Origin: Vicia villosa
Taxonomy: Eukaryota > Streptophyta > Magnoliopsida > Fabales > Fabaceae
DNA length: 64,000 bases
Assembly: GCF_029867415.1 (NCBI RefSeq)
Contig: NC_081186.1
Location: forward strand, 103,204,753 to 103,268,752
Reading direction: 5' to 3'
Shown here: one piece after another, positions 34,640 to 47,107 of the stretch
How the letters are laid out: every line of letters starts with the position of its first letter
How positions within the stretch are numbered: the stretch's first letter is position 1
Program-made: the position numbers and the translations under genes
Notes under the pieces: model-generated
The model's database searches: none
What the model was told of the DNA's origin: nothing
What the model saw: the letters and a program-made list of their open reading frames with translations, nothing else

Positions 34640-36060
34640 CTTATTTTGGTTATAAGCTGAGGTATGATGAGAAAACAGATTAAATGCCTTTAAAACTCCA
34701 ACAGCTAAGTCGTTGGTAAGTAGATATGCTAACATGTTATTTGTAGGAATATATTCAATTTGAGGCTTCTTGTATGGTCCCACCCTTGGGGATTGGACCC
34801 GCTTGAATTTTTGAAAGTCCCCTTGACATATTTTTTGAGGTATCCTTCTTAGATTAGACGCACAATCTTCTTTTGAGCAGGTAATAACCTTTTGTGTGGT
34901 GTCATTTAACTTTATATAATTTACGCCATCTATTTGGCTCAAATTTAATAACGTCTGCTTTTGGGGTAGGAGGTGCAGAGATGTCATGTAGGTTGAGAAC
35001 CTCCCGTCAGATCTGTTCACAACAAGTGTTTAGGGGCAGGAAGCTCTCCACCGTCTTTCTTACTCGCTTGAATGCCAATTTGTCCTTGATGGGCGATGTT
35101 GTTGCTCTTCTAAATGTGTTGCTATTCTTCAGCGCTAGGTACACTCTCTTTCACGTCCCGCACCTTTTTCTCTGCATTGCTCTCTTTTCCTTTTATGTAG
35201 ATGTCAGCCCTTATGACCACCTCTTCTAACGAAGATGTTGGCCTTTGGACGAGAGACTTGTTGAAGTGTCTTGCTTTAAGACCATTTTAAAACACCCCTA
35301 CAAACATTTCTTGGTTTGGTTGGACGACCCTTAAGGTGGTTTTATTGAAGCGGACGAGGTAATCCCTTAATGAATCTGAGGGGCCATGTTGAATGTTAAA
35401 CAGACTAGTGGTGGACATCAGTAGCTAGCTGCGAATCAGTGCACGAGTTTCTTCACCAACTCAAGATAGCTAGCGATGAAAGATCGGGGTATGCCCATGT
35501 ACCATCCCAAGGCAGTGTCTCTGGAAATGTCAGACAAAAGCTTGCACTTCAGGGTATCAGACGCTCTAATGATGGCCATCTGCGTTCCTAAGGATCACTG
35601 TGCCCAATAATTTTGCCAAGGAATGAGTTTCAAAACGTTCAAGAAAGTACTTGTCATAAGGGCCCCACGGTTGGCACCGTTATACTTATCAAAAAAAGTA
35701 CATACTGTGTGGTATCCCTAAATTGGTAGGGATGGCCAGATGCTTTAGTATTGTTCATATGGTTTATGGCTTGCCCGCGGCGACGAGAGATCATGTTTGG
35801 TTGTGTTTCTGGTTATGGAGAGAGCAAGCTCACATGGGGTGAGAAGTTATGTATTTATGTGATATTCTTAGTATGTTATAATTTTCATCCTTAACCCTAA
35901 AGTATAGGTATTTATAGAGGTATATGGGCTTAGAATTTAGGGAACCCTCAAGAAGCGGTTACTGGTTCCTTTTGACTAGAGTCAATTGTTGATTGTTTAT
36001 TTTCTAGAGAGTCGTGGCGTGACTCCACACATGTAGTTAGGGTTTGACAAATGATATTAT
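34640..36060 (-). pseudogene. Ty3/gypsy LTR end and gag relic
   Basis: Minus strand. LTR-like sequence with TATA (TATAAATA at 35909-35916) leads to an ATG near 35795 (MISRRRGQAINHMNN). Gag pieces follow in changing frames: ASDTLKCKLLSDISRDTALG, then WYMGIPDL, SLRDYLVRFNKTTLRVVQPN, NGLKARHFNKSLVQRPTSS and EEVVIRADIYIKGKE. These are the standard retrotransposon-gag words. Several frameshifts and stops; protease and RT are missing downstream. Confidence 0.82.
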
Positions 36061-36790
36061 CTATGTATCACATTAGGGTGAATTCCAGTGCCACAAAAAG
36101 GACACGCCCTAGGCGATGCCTCATAAAACGAGTGCCCAGCGAAGGAAATATGGCGCCCTTATTTGGGAGCCCCACAAATAATTATTTTTCCTCCATAAAA
36201 TATGTAATAGAAGTAATATATATTTTTAAAAATTATTTATTCTAAAATAAATGTTATTTTAGGTCAATGTTACTTTGAATTTTATTTTTAATTAATTTTT
36301 TAACAAATATATTATTTTTGATAAAAAATTATTAATTTACAAACATGAACAACTTTTTTACATTAATACATAAATATAAATGAACAATATCGTCAAAAAT
36401 TGAAATTAAACCAATAAGTTACATTCAGGAAATTCAACTAACACATATTAATTGAGTTACTCCACTCGTATATCTTCTAATTTATAATACTATCACTTTA
36501 TATTAATTACAACTATAATACATTAATAATTAATAATGAAAATTTGAATTATTGTTCTCTTTTATTTATCACATGTTTTAATTTCTGTAAAATAAACAAA
36601 TATTTTATTTATCTTTGATCAAAAGCATTTTTTTTCTTTCAATTGTGTCCATATATTAATATTGAAGAACTATTTTCCATTCACCATTTTTTTTTTATAA
36701 TTATGAGAATGATTATTTTGAAACCAATTTAGTAATTTTTAAATAAAATAATTGATAATAAACTCAATTTTGAAACCATGTAGAGTAGAA
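36061..36790. other. Intergenic, AT-rich
   Basis: No gene recognised between the gag relic and the promoter of gene B. Confidence 0.3.
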
Positions 36791-36804
36791 TGGAACTATA
36801 CCAA

Positions 36805-36812
36805 GAATATTC
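36805..36812. promoter_or_regulatory. P1BS-like site upstream of gene B
   Basis: GAATATTC in the same neighbourhood as in gene A. A second fit, GTATATGC, lies at 36973-36980. Confidence 0.6.
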
Positions 36813-36972
36813 TCATTGGCTGCTGCAAACGCATTTAGTGGTGGAAAAATGCATTTCACCCTCCGATCTTCAAAGAAACCTAAATCCAACGGCTGATATT
36901 TATTTTCAAAAGTTATCTTTATCGGTTTTTGAAAAAGATAGCCACCGGTAACTTCTCCAACAACTTTTACGA

Positions 36973-36980
36973 GTATATGC
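36973..36980. promoter_or_regulatory. Second P1BS-like site of gene B
   Basis: GTATATGC fits GNATATNC. The aligned words in C (AGGATGC) and D (AGTATGC) have lost the match. Confidence 0.4.
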
Positions 36981-37028
36981 TATCTAATATTCCTTTTTCA
37001 AATCTAAGATTCCTCCTTCTTTTTTCAC

Positions 37029-37036
37029 TATAAATA
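37029..37036 (+). promoter_or_regulatory. TATA box of gene B
   Basis: TATAAATA 110 bp upstream of the ATG. Confidence 0.75.
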
Positions 37037-37145
37037 CCTTTCTTCCTCTCAGTATTCATAACCAACAACAAAATTAGAAATCAGTTTTTATTTTCTGCGT
37101 CATTGAAATCTTTTCCATTCCCTTCTCCACCTTTCAAAGAAAACA

Positions 37146-38080
37146 ATGTCAAATATTGTTATTGTTTTCGATTTTGACAAAACCATTATCGATTGTGATA
37201 GTGATAACTGGTTGATTGATGAATTAGGTTTCACTGATTTGTTCAATCACCTTCTTCCCACAATGCCTTGGAATTCAGTCATGGTATGTGCTCTTTTATT
37301 AATACTCTGTTTTTCATTCATTCCAAATTCTGCATTGTTTCAATATAATATTGACTCTTTTCTGTTTTGGATTTGGAATTATAGGATAGGATGATGATGG
37401 AGTTTCATTCACATGGTATTACTATTCAAGAGATTGAAAAAGTTCTTCATAGGGTTCCAATTCATCCCAGAATCATACCTGCTATTAAATCAGCATATGC
37501 TTTAGGATGTGATTTGAGGATTGTTAGTGATGCAAATATGTTTTACATTGAAACTATTTTGAAGCATTTGGGAATAAAGGAATGCTTCTCGGAGATTAAC
37601 AGTAATCCAGGTTATGTTAACCAAGAAGGAAGGGTTAGGATTTCACCTTATCATGACTTTAACAAAACTTCACATGGTTGTACTAATCCATGCCCTCCAA
37701 ACATGTGCAAGGGTTTAATCATTGATAGAATTCAAAACACAGTTAGTGAAGTGGATAACAAGAGGTTCATCTACCTTGGTGATGGTGCTGGTGATTACTG
37801 TCCTATCTTGAGATTTAGAGAAAGAGACTTTGTGATGCCAAGGAAGAATTTTCCAGTTTGGGATTTGATATGCAAAGATCCATCTCTTGTTAAGGCTGAA
37901 ATTCATGGTTGGAGTGATGGACAAGAGTTTGAACAAGTTTTGATGAAATTGATCAACAAAATTATGATTGAAGAAAATGCTAAATTCATTTCAACTGATT
38001 GCATGCTACAATCTCTATCAACTTCAACTCCTGTGTTTGAATTTGAAACCTTGCCTAAAGCTCTCTCAGTTAGACCATAG
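37146..38080 (+). CDS. HAD-type phosphatase B (PS2/PECP1-like)
   Basis: Paralogue of gene A, same strand, about 2.8 kb downstream. Exons 37146-37283 and 37385-38080, 277 aa. The intron is 101 bp, phase 0, with GT-AG ends. Catalytic motifs are intact: VFDFDKTIIDCDSDN, IVSDAN, YLGDGAGDYCP. Like A, it has no intron after the CPPNMCK codons. The C-terminus is slightly longer than in the other copies (STSTPVFEFETLPKALSVRP). The promoter keeps two P1BS-like words and a TATA box, so this looks like the best-preserved phosphate-regulated copy. Substrate not determined from sequence; pyrophosphate or phospho-alcohol amines are the family precedents. Confidence 0.95.
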
Positions 38081-39073
38081 ATATTTAGTTTAACTATAAT
38101 TACAAATGTATCTATGTGTTATTTCTTTTGTCCTTATTGAAATTAACATTAATTAAACTTTTCTAGGATTCAGTTTAGCCCTACATCTTGTAGATTATTT
38201 ATATTCGTTTCAAAAAAATCTATCGATAATCCTATTTACTAGAGAAAGAAACATCCCTCAATGTACGGCGAAAATTGCTTAGCGGTGCAACTGAAGATGA
38301 GATTAACCTTTTTCTTTTTCCTCTCTCACGTGACATTTTTTATTTTTAGCTGGATAATTAATTTCAACACTCCTTTGAATTTAATGGTTGATTTTGATTT
38401 CTTTCACTCTCCCATAAATACCATACTATAAATACATATTTTTATATTTTTTATATTAAATCATACCAATATTATTTTTTTCTTATTTTAATTTTTAAAT
38501 CGTACCAACTTATATTTCATATGAATGCTAATGAACAATTCTCTAGTGAGTAATAGGAAACAATGTATACTTCATAAAAGAAAAACTAAATGTTTAAAGT
38601 CTATTCTCTCTCTAGTTTTAATTCAAAGGAGGTTCAAGAGATTAATTGAAAAATAAAAATAAAATTAGTTGAGCAAGCCACAATTCGTCCAACAAATGAA
38701 AACAAAGTTCAACCTCAAATTATTTAATTTGAGTTCTTCCGATCACGAAATAAGTATCTTTATTCTCATAATCACATACATTTGTTGCTTGATCCTCTCG
38801 TCGCGGCTTCAACTTCATCTTCAAAAAATTTTCCTTCGACTTTGTCAATAATGGTAGTTTCTAATTATACTTGCTCCACCGTTCAACGAGAGGTGGCATG
38901 CGCCTCCGCTGAAGTAACCAAAGATCTACCACCTCCTCCTCAAGGAAAGAGTGATCAAGTCCTAGTGGCTTCCTCCATTTGATCCTTAACAGTCATATCA
39001 ACTTCAACCTTTTTCATTCTTCCAACCTGCTCCGTAATTCCACCAAAGCGAAATTTCATTCAGATTTCCACTA
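38081..39073. other. Intergenic downstream of gene B
   Basis: 3' flank of gene B and unclassified sequence. A short open frame at 38782-38982 (MLLDPLVAASTSSSKNFPST) may belong with the unrecognised ORF that follows, but there is no supporting homology. Confidence 0.3.
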
Positions 39074-39370
39074 ATGCCTCAAATGCCTAGACTAGAAGTA
39101 ATTCATAGCCTTCACCTATTGAAGACTAACATTAACGTGGAGAGAGTCAGTGATATTCTCAATAGTGTCTATAATATGGTAGAACAACAGAATTCTGACA
39201 TCTTAGCAGAAAGATTACTCCGGATTGAAGAAATCTTAACTTACTTCAATTTGAGAAACAAAATTGTAAAAGAGGACGTTTCACGAAGAAACCAAACTGT
39301 CATTCTTGAATCGATAAACATCCTTACAGCAACACACAAAGAAGAGATCCTGAAGTCACCAAGACGCTGA
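39074..39370 (+). CDS. Unrecognised 98-aa ORF, possibly retroelement-derived
   Basis: The sequence MPQMPRLEVIHSLHLLKTNI begins a helical, charged protein with an EEILTYFNLRNKIVKEDVSR segment that could form a coiled coil. I do not recognise the family. It is followed by a T-rich stretch and, on the opposite strand, LTR-like sequence. It could be the tail of a dead copia/SIRE-type element or a spurious frame. Confidence 0.25.
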   Translation: MPQMPRLEVIHSLHLLKTNINVERVSDILNSVYNMVEQQNSDILAERLLRIEEILTYFNLRNKIVKEDVSRRNQTVILESINILTATHKEEILKSPRR

Positions 39371-39949
39371 AGGCACCAAATATATAGAATTTTATCTTTT
39401 ATCTTATTTTGCCTTGTTGTGGTTTTTGCTTTCACTTTTGACATATTATTGTATAGCTTTGGGCTATTTATTTTGATTGTCATTGTTTTTTGTTACCATA
39501 TATCAAATTTTTTAGTGTGTTTGATCTCTGAACAATTCTTCTTAAATGCTTTGAGTTATCCTACCAGTTTTTCACAACAGCACTTGAATGATACTTTTAA
39601 AGCTAATTTCAAGGGACTTAGAAACATCTCGACCAAAACTAAACTCATTGATGGGAGCGTGAACATCTTAGTTAAAGTTACTTTGAAATGCATTTACATC
39701 AAACTTAATCGCAAAGAAACATTCATCATGTTATAAGGAATACAAATATTATTATGCCAATGGTTATCTTATAGATCTCTTTCTTCATATGACTCTTTCA
39801 AAAAAAACGTATGTTCCATTTCTAAGTTTCCTACCTCTTCTGCATCTTCTGGAAGGAGAGGTGGCATGAGAACTAGTGTAGGCTTCTTTTCAAGTGGAAT
39901 TCGTAGTACTCGAAAAAAGAGGTTTTAACCTGACTCGGTAGAAGTTATT

Positions 39950-41130
39950 GAATATTGAGAAAAACATAAAAAACGGGGGTTTGGATTGGATTTTAAAACA
40001 CTTTTTCTTTTAGAAATCCTATTTAATCAAACAATTGAGATAGACAATATATAGAAAGGAAGAAGAATGACACTTTCAGTTTATACAATTTCACCTTAAA
40101 CAAGGCTAATCTTGTCCACCCGCCAAGGTGATTTCACCTTCAAAAAGGAATGAATCCACTAATCTTGAAAGATTACAAACAATATTTAAGATTCTAGAAA
40201 GACACCTTAGCCCTCTTTAGTATACACACTAACAACCTCGTCACTTGATGAAAATAAATCTCAAAAGATTTACAATAGAAATGGTTTACAAATAATGCTT
40301 CTAGATAAGCAAATGAAACATAATTTAAGAACAAATGATTATACACAAATGATGAGCAACAGCTCTTTGTGTTCTTGAGATTCTCTTGAAATTGACATCT
40401 ATCTTTGGAGTTTTTGAATAATATATCTCAAGTTTCTTTCTTTGCTTTTTCTTTCACGTTTGATGTTTCAAAGTATTTTCAACAACTTCGCGGAACTTCT
40501 TTGATCTTCAAAGGAGAGTGCTTCTATATATATAGTCCAAAAAAGTAGACCGTTGAGAAAGACAAAACTTTGTTTTTCATAACAACTGGCTTAATGTCCC
40601 AAATGAGATCTTGGCAGACAAAGAGCACACAATTCCTTTGGTTGTATATACATCCTTGCAATAGTGGATAAGGTACTGTATTATTGTACCAATTTTCTTC
40701 TAGCGCAAGTTTTTTATCTTTCCATCTTAAAGTTATACTTCTGATCTGAAGTAGTGAGAGCATGGAAGAGACCAAGTAACATGAAACATCCAAGACTAAT
40801 AGAGTCTTTAGAGTCAGAACCTTGTCATCAGGATTGAACCCAACAACTTATCTGAATAACAAATCTTGATTTATGAGGTGGAAGCAAAAGATTATCTGAG
40901 TTTGAAATCTTGATTTCTAATTTGGAAGAATAGCTTATCTTATTAACACTAGAAGATCTTTTTCTAACTAACATTCAACATTCTTCAGAACTGCTGATGT
41001 TACTTCAGAAGCAGATGAGTAGTTCTTCTGAGTTGTGCGAACGCTGATTTTTATGATCTTTCCAGATGACTATCCAGAATCAAACAAAATATTATATCTG
41101 CTCACTAGAGAAACTATTAGAGTACAAAAT
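39950..41130 (-). repeat. Possible copia (SIRE/Maximus-like) LTR sequence
   Basis: Words such as ACTTCAGAAGCAGATGAG and GTTCTTCTGAGTTGTG near 41000, and a TATATATATAG-type box near 40535 on the minus strand, resemble legume SIRE-type LTRs. There is no coding sequence. Borders and partner LTR not found, so this is tentative. Confidence 0.3.
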
Positions 41131-41145
41131 TGTTACATATAAAAT

Positions 41146-42042
41146 CAGTGGCGGATCTAGAAACTTTGGATTGTGGGGGCAAAATTCGGTCTTGCTGGTC
41201 ATTTCACCGTAATAATAAATTATAATGAAAAAATCTACAATATCAAACGATATTTATCATTGTATCGACCCCAAAAACTCATATATTTTTGTAAAAACGA
41301 TTATGGCGCACCGCAATTTCAGAACACTGGCCTATAAGATAATAAAATTCGATAAATATTTTAAAATTTTAAAATTATATAGCATAATACTTTTTTAAAT
41401 ATAAGATAATTAAAAAAATTAATATTTTAAAATTTTATAGCATAATGCTTTTTTAAACATAATGTTTTTTAATCCGTATACATATATAAGTATACATATA
41501 TAATGTTGTTTGTCAAAAAAAAGTATACATATATAATGTTAATAGAGTTATAAAACATAAAAGAACAAATAACTAAAATGTGTACCATTTAAAGTTATCA
41601 CCACATATTTATATTCTTAAAAATTTAATTTATCATGATACTCCCTCCGTTTTTTATTATAAGTCGTTTTAGACTTTTCACACAGTTTAAGAAAAATAAT
41701 AATTGTTGTATGAAAATGAGAAATTATGAAAGTTTTTACAAAATTATCCTTCATTAATGACATATGGAAGATAAATTTATATAATTGAAAGGAGAGAGAA
41801 TAATAAATATTTAAGGATATAATAGGAAAAGTAACATTAATTATTCATTGGAATTGTAAATCGACTTATATTTAAATACAATTTTTTTTCCAAAACGACT
41901 TATAATAAAAAACAGAGGGAATAGCAATTATTTTTTGTTTCAATGTAAAGGTAAGATATAAATTATTACACTTTTCAAGGTATTATTTTTGTTCTTTTGT
42001 GGGGGCAAGAGCCCCCTCACCAGTACACATAATCCGCCTCTG
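41146..42042. mobile_element. hAT-like non-autonomous element, 8-bp TSD
   Basis: 897 bp. Ends CAGTGGCGGAT and, on the other strand, CAGAGGCGGAT are inverted repeats (10 of 11). It is flanked by a perfect 8-bp duplication TATAAAAT (41138-41145 and 42043-42050). No transposase. A Stowaway MITE is nested within it. Confidence 0.9.
41641..41921. mobile_element. Stowaway-type MITE nested in hAT element
   Basis: Left end CTCCCTCCGTTTTTTATTAT and right end ATAATAAAAAACAGAGGGAA are near-perfect inverted repeats, with TA on both sides. 281 bp, no ORF. Confidence 0.9.
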
Positions 42043-42250
42043 TATAAAATATATGTATTCTTATCATCAAAACTAAAGAATGAATGTAGAACAAAATTTT
42101 GTTCTAACAGTTATCATTGGCTCTATCATTATTCTGACTAAAAGGAATTTTTTTTTTTTTCAAATTTCTCGATATTGAGGCATTGGCTTCAACTAGTGAT
42201 GAGAAGTAAAATAATCTCTTTTTAACCCTTAATTTTTAGATGAATTTAAT

Positions 42251-42415
42251 TGATATGCATTTACAAGTGTATAAATGTTTTACACTATCATTTAATCATA
42301 ATTGTTAAAGTTTTATACATGTTTGATTTTTTCTTGATTCACATGTAAAGTATTACTTATGAATGTTTGTGATGTCCCGATGGTGTAAAAAAATTTATAC
42401 TGACAGTGCATATCA
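42251..42415. mobile_element. MITE-like inverted-repeat element
   Basis: Ends TGATATGCA and TGCATATCA are perfect inverted 9-mers. The similarity continues imperfectly inward (TGTATAAATGTTTTACAC against AGTATAAATTTTTTTACACC). About 165 bp. Target duplication not clear. Confidence 0.55.
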
Positions 42416-43518
42416 ATAAATTTCTTTTTTAAATTAACTTAATATGATTATTTTTGTTTTAGGTGTATTTTACAATATTTTATATAATTTTGGATTTTAA
42501 GGGAAAACAATTAATTATAAGTGTTCTGTTAGGGAACTAGAAATGAGTTGAGAAGCGGTGGTAACAGTGGATTAAGGCTTCAAATGCAGTGGAGTGGAGG
42601 ACCTGCAAAGTTAGCACTTCAATGTTCAAGTCAGTAAGTGAAGAACAAGAATAAAGTGAAATTGAATTTGAAACGTGCTACCTTAATTTGACGCCTCCTC
42701 TATATATAATGAGAAATAATGAAGTTGCTATTTGTTAGGAGTGGGTTGCAGATAGTCGTTTGATGTACTTGCAATTGAGATTCTCTGTGATCAGCAAGAT
42801 GATAACTCTCTCGTGTGTTAAGATGATTCTAGAAGGAGTGGGGTCTCTATGTAATTATCGATCGGGGTCGATATGGCCGAACCAGAACAATAAACAATTA
42901 GAACCAAGCCGAGAAAAGATGGAAATTGGAAAGTACAACAAAGAACATGACCATGTATGTTGAATCAAAACTTGTCTTAAACTAAAAAATAAGAAGAATC
43001 TAAAAAACATGCAACACATTCAACTCATGTTGGATAACACAGTCCTATTTGGCAAACATGAATGTGTTTCCCTCTTCTAAAACCATCATCTTTAACATGT
43101 ATCATGCATATGCCTCATATTTATAGAGATTAGATGAGAAATTATGGTTCCTCTGAGAGCAACTTCATCTTAATATGATGAGACTCATATTAAGTTATTT
43201 ATTTACATGATTTTTTTTACGCTTATTCATGTCCGATTATATAACCTTTATGATATAGTCTAGTGATTGATCAGCGGTTTATGTGCGACTATCCATCTTA
43301 TCGAGCTCCACGCTTAAAAAATGTGTAATTACATATATAATTAGCAGAAGAACCAATCAGCACCATCATGAACAAATTGATCTTTGTATATGATAGGAAT
43401 ACAAATCCATCTTGATCAGGATTAGTAGTACTATAAAAAGTTGATTAAAGTTATAAACAAAGATCCAAGAAAAACTATAATTAGGTTATGATACATGGTA
43501 AGATTGTAAACTAAAAAT
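42416..43518. other. Intergenic downstream of gene C
   Basis: Includes the 3' flank of gene C (minus strand). Words near 43345-43410 (ACCAATCAGCACC, ATTGATCTTTGTATATGATAGG) match those near 47655-47700 beyond gene D, showing that the duplication of C and D included 3' flanks. No other gene seen. Confidence 0.4.
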
Positions 43519-44519
43519 CTATGGTCTAACTGAGAGAGGTTTTGGCAATGATTCAAGCACTGGAAGAGACAGAGATTGTAGCTTGCAATCACTTGAAATG
43601 AATTTCGCATTTTCTTCAATCATAATTCTGTTGATCAACTTCATCAAAACTTGTTCAAACTCATCTCCATCACGCCAACCATTCATTTCAGCCTTAACAA
43701 GCGAAGGATCTTTGCATATCAAATCCCAAACTGGAAAATTCTTCCTTGGCATCACAAAATCTCTTTCTCTAAGTCTCAAGCTTGGACAGTAATCACCAGC
43801 ACCATCACCAAGGTAGATGAACCTCTTGGTATCCACTTCACTAACTGTATCTTGGATTCTATCAATGATTAAACCCTGTAACAATGATTAAAAAAAGTTT
43901 AAGTATATTTTCTAGAATTCTCAACTATTTGTGAATACATTTGAGATCATGAACTATATTACCTTGCACATATTTGGAGGGCATAGAGGGCAACCATGTG
44001 AAGCCTTATTGGAATCATGGTAAGGCGAAATTGTTAATCTTCCTTGTTGATTAACATAACCTGGATTAGTGTTAATCTCTGTGAAGCATTCACTTATCCC
44101 CAAATGCTTTACAATAGTTTCAATGAAAAACTTATTGGCATCACTCACAATCCTCAAATCACATCCTAAAGCATATGCTGATTTAATAGCAGGTATGATT
44201 CTGGGATGAATTGGAATCCTATGAAGAACATTTTCAATCTCTTGAATGGTTATACCATGTGAATGAAGCTCCATCATCATCCTATCCTGTAATATCAAAT
44301 AAAAAACAAAATCATAAATATAGATTGTGAAAATAAAAGAGTATTTATATTTTATAAAAGATAGGAAAATAAAGAACATACCATAAGGGAGTTCCAAGGC
44401 ATTGTGGGAAGGAGCTGATTGAACAAATCAGTGAAACCGAATTCATCGACAACCCAGTTATCACTATCACAATCAATGATGGTTTTGTCAAAGTCGAAAA
44501 CAATAACAATATTAGACAT
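43519..44519 (-). CDS. HAD-type phosphatase C (PS2/PECP1-like)
   Basis: Exons on minus: 44519-44382, 44286-43963, 43875-43519, sum 819 nt, 272 aa. All sites are GT-AG. Motif I VFDFDKTIIDCDSDN, motif II IVSDAN, motif IV YLGDGAGDYCP are intact. Unlike A and B it has a second intron (87 bp) exactly after the CPPNMCK codons. Two differences from the other copies: it has SHGCPLCPP where they have SHGCTNPCPP-type sequence, losing a residue between the Cys residues, and DEFGF replaces DELGF. Orientation is opposite to A and B, tail to tail with B. TATA at 44630-44637; P1BS-like GAATATTC at 44807-44814. Confidence 0.94.
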
Positions 44520-44629
44520 TGTTTTCTTTGAGTATGAGAAGAAATAGAAGGCAAATGTATGGTTTATTAGTGATCACAAAATTAGTTTTTGGCTTGAATT
44601 TGAACATAAGAGAGAAAGGTATTTATAGT

Positions 44630-44637
44630 GAAGGAAG
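44630..44637 (-). promoter_or_regulatory. TATA box of gene C
   Basis: TATAAATA on the minus strand, about 110 bp before the ATG. Confidence 0.75.
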
Positions 44638-44806
44638 TAAAATGCTACACCGAAAATAAAACAGAATCTTCGATTTGAGAAAAGGAATATTACATAGCAT
44701 CCTCGTAAAAGTGGAGCCTAATCCGTTGGATTAGGTGTTGTTGTTGTGAGTGTATAATGCACTAGTTACTAAATTCGGTACCGCTGAATTGGAACGGCAT
44801 ACACCA

Positions 44807-44814
44807 GAATATTC
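44807..44814. promoter_or_regulatory. P1BS-like site upstream of gene C
   Basis: GAATATTC, fits GNATATNC, about 170 bp beyond the TATA box. Confidence 0.55.
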
Positions 44815-44829
44815 TCAGTATTGTCCGGT

Positions 44830-45319
44830 TCTACCAATTTGGAATAAAATCGTCTACTTAATTTCTTAAAAGCTTAGTCAATAAAAATTGGTATACTTAT
44901 TTCATATATTTCTTATAAAAAGAACCAGGTAGAATGTAGGTTAATTTAAGTTTTGAATTTTTAAATTTTTTTTCTTTTTTTGAAGAGCTAAAAAAATGTT
45001 TTTTTTTAATAATCAATGGTATATTATAATTTGTACTCAAGGTACACCCAACAATACAATTGCAGAAGCAAAAGATATATCCTTCAAGGACAGAACTAAA
45101 AAAAAAAAAAAAAAAAAATACAACAACAATAGAGGGTTAAACATATACAATAGAGGGTATAATTTTAAAGCAATATAATTCAACTATCTAAAATACAACA
45201 ACAATTAAAGACTAACCAACATATAGGGGGGTCTAATTCTTTTGCGGAAGGAGAAGATTCAGCTCAACGTTGTCTCTTACTCCTTCAATCATATAGGGGG
45301 ATTAGTGGTAGATGACAGT
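44830..45319. other. Intergenic with poly-A run
   Basis: A run of about 20 A at 45099-45118 follows ACAGAACT. It could be the 3' tail of a retroposon, but no body or duplication was recognised. Confidence 0.35.
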
Positions 45320-46775
45320 GATAATCAGGAATGATATTTTAGTGGAATTTACGGCTTCTCGGAGGAACACGACAAGAGGAAAACTTGGTTGTTAATTCAA
45401 GAAGTGGTTAAGGGGTGGTGCTAGATTTATTATTTTTGGGGATTTAAATGATGTGTTGTTTGATCATGAGAAAAGAGGTGGGAATAACATAACTTCTAGC
45501 CAACTTTCTTTGGGGCGTCAAATAATGGATCTTTGTGGTCTTACCGATTTGGGCATTGAAGGTACCCCTTCACTCGGACAAATGGATGACAAGAGAGTCA
45601 TAAGGTTCAATGCAGGCTAGATAGGAGTTTGGCGTCTAAGAGTTTTGTCAAAAGATTTTCCCCTAGTAGAGTGAATGATCTCTCCCGCTATGGTTCAGAC
45701 CATGCTGCGATCAGAATCGAATTGGAAGCTGATACTGGGAGTAAAGATAGAAAATGAGGACACATTTTTCAGGTTTGAAGAACTATGGAGTAGAGACCCT
45801 AGATGTGAAAACTTTATGGACCAACTGTGGAACAACTAGCTACCAGGGACCATAACAAGTTGGCTGCAATGCAAGGCAAAGCTTAGACGGCTTTTTCAAG
45901 GAGTACAAAATCAGCTCAGTTAGCAAAGAAATAAGAAGTATTGAGGAGTTGCTGAAGGGTGATAGCATATGGGATGCCAGTGCGGAAGATATCAATACTT
46001 ATAAGGCATTAGAAAGTCAAAGAAATAATCTACTATAAGTCAAAGAGGTTATCTGGAGGCAACGAAGTAGGGCGCTTTAGCTAAAACATGGTGATAGAAA
46101 CACAAAGTTTTTCCACGAGAAACCATATCAAAGAAGGAAAACAAATACAATCAAGAAGCTAGAAGACGACAATGGATGTTGGTGGAGAGGAGACGAACAC
46201 TATGAAAGACTCTTGGTAAATTAGTTCTCCTAATTATTTTCCTCTTCCCTCCCTACAAACATTCATGATGTCTGCTCTGTGGTGAAGGGGAAATTGAATC
46301 TCGTTCATATCAGTTGGTGTGAAGGAAAATTTACTCCTCAGGGGTGAAAGAAGCTCTCTTCAAGATGCAACCCCATAAGGGACCTGGACCTGACGGTCTT
46401 CCATCTCTTTTCTTCCAAAAGTTTTGGCACATTGTAGGTCCTGAGTTTAGCACGATTATTCATCATGTTCTGAACAATAACAAAGACCTTGGAAGCATAA
46501 ATAACACTCACATTTTTGTGATCCTAAAGTGTAAAAATCCCTCAATCCCAAAAGACTTCAAGGCGATAAGCCTTTGTAATGTGGTATGTAGGTGGTTACA
46601 AAGACGATAGCCAATAGGATCGAACACATCCTTCCTGAGATTATTAACGAGGAGTAAAGTGTCTTTATGAAAGGTCGTCTTATTATGGCTATGGAGTGTT
46701 TCCATTGGATGAAGAAGAAGACAAAAGGAAAGAGAGGAGTCATGGCGCTCAAGTTAGATATGTCAAAAACATAGA
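45320..46775 (+). pseudogene. L1-type LINE relic: endonuclease and RT start
   Basis: Broken frames read in order as LINE endonuclease (GIYGFSEEHDKRKTWLLIQE, GARFIIFGDLNDVLFDHEKR, DRSLASKSF, YGSDHAAIRIE), then a linker with GDRNTKFFHEK, then the RT N-terminus (EALFKMQPHKGPGPDGLPSL, FFQKFW, FVILKCKNPSIPKDFKAISL, TKTIANRIEHILPEIIN). Multiple frameshifts and stops. The RT catalytic part (YADD region) is missing. Confidence 0.88.
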
Positions 46776-46930
46776 TGAGAATACCTCTAAGGTACTGATA
46801 CATCAATTACAAGTGGATTGGGATACAAGTTACATAAGCCAAATAACATAAAAATAAAATTCTCAGACCTGAAACCAATTACACTAAACCTATAACCGGT
46901 TACAACTATTACAAAATTAAAATCATTTCA

Positions 46931-47107
46931 GTGGTAACCGGATACGGTAACCGGTTACGTCCACGATGAACTTTCTGTTTTTCAGCTCAGAAGTGAATTT
47001 CGCTCAGCTATAACTAGTTACACCCTTGTGGTAACCGGCTACAGTAACCGATTACGCCCACAATGAACTTTCTGTTTTTTCAGCTCAGAAGTGAGTTTCG
47101 CCCAGCT
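46931..47107 (+). repeat. Tandem duplication with AACCGGTTAC words
   Basis: Two diverged copies (46931-47009 and 47028-47107) of about 80 bp, each starting GTGGTAACCGG and containing ATGAACTTTCTGTTTTTTCAGCTCAGAAGTGA-like sequence (broken here into shared words ATGAACTTTCTG and CAGCTCAGAAGTGA). They carry the palindromic word GTAACCGGTTAC. Confidence 0.8.

Noticed and set aside
45099..45118. Poly-A run as evidence of a SINE or processed copy
   Set aside because: No recognisable body, promoter boxes or target duplication could be found around it.
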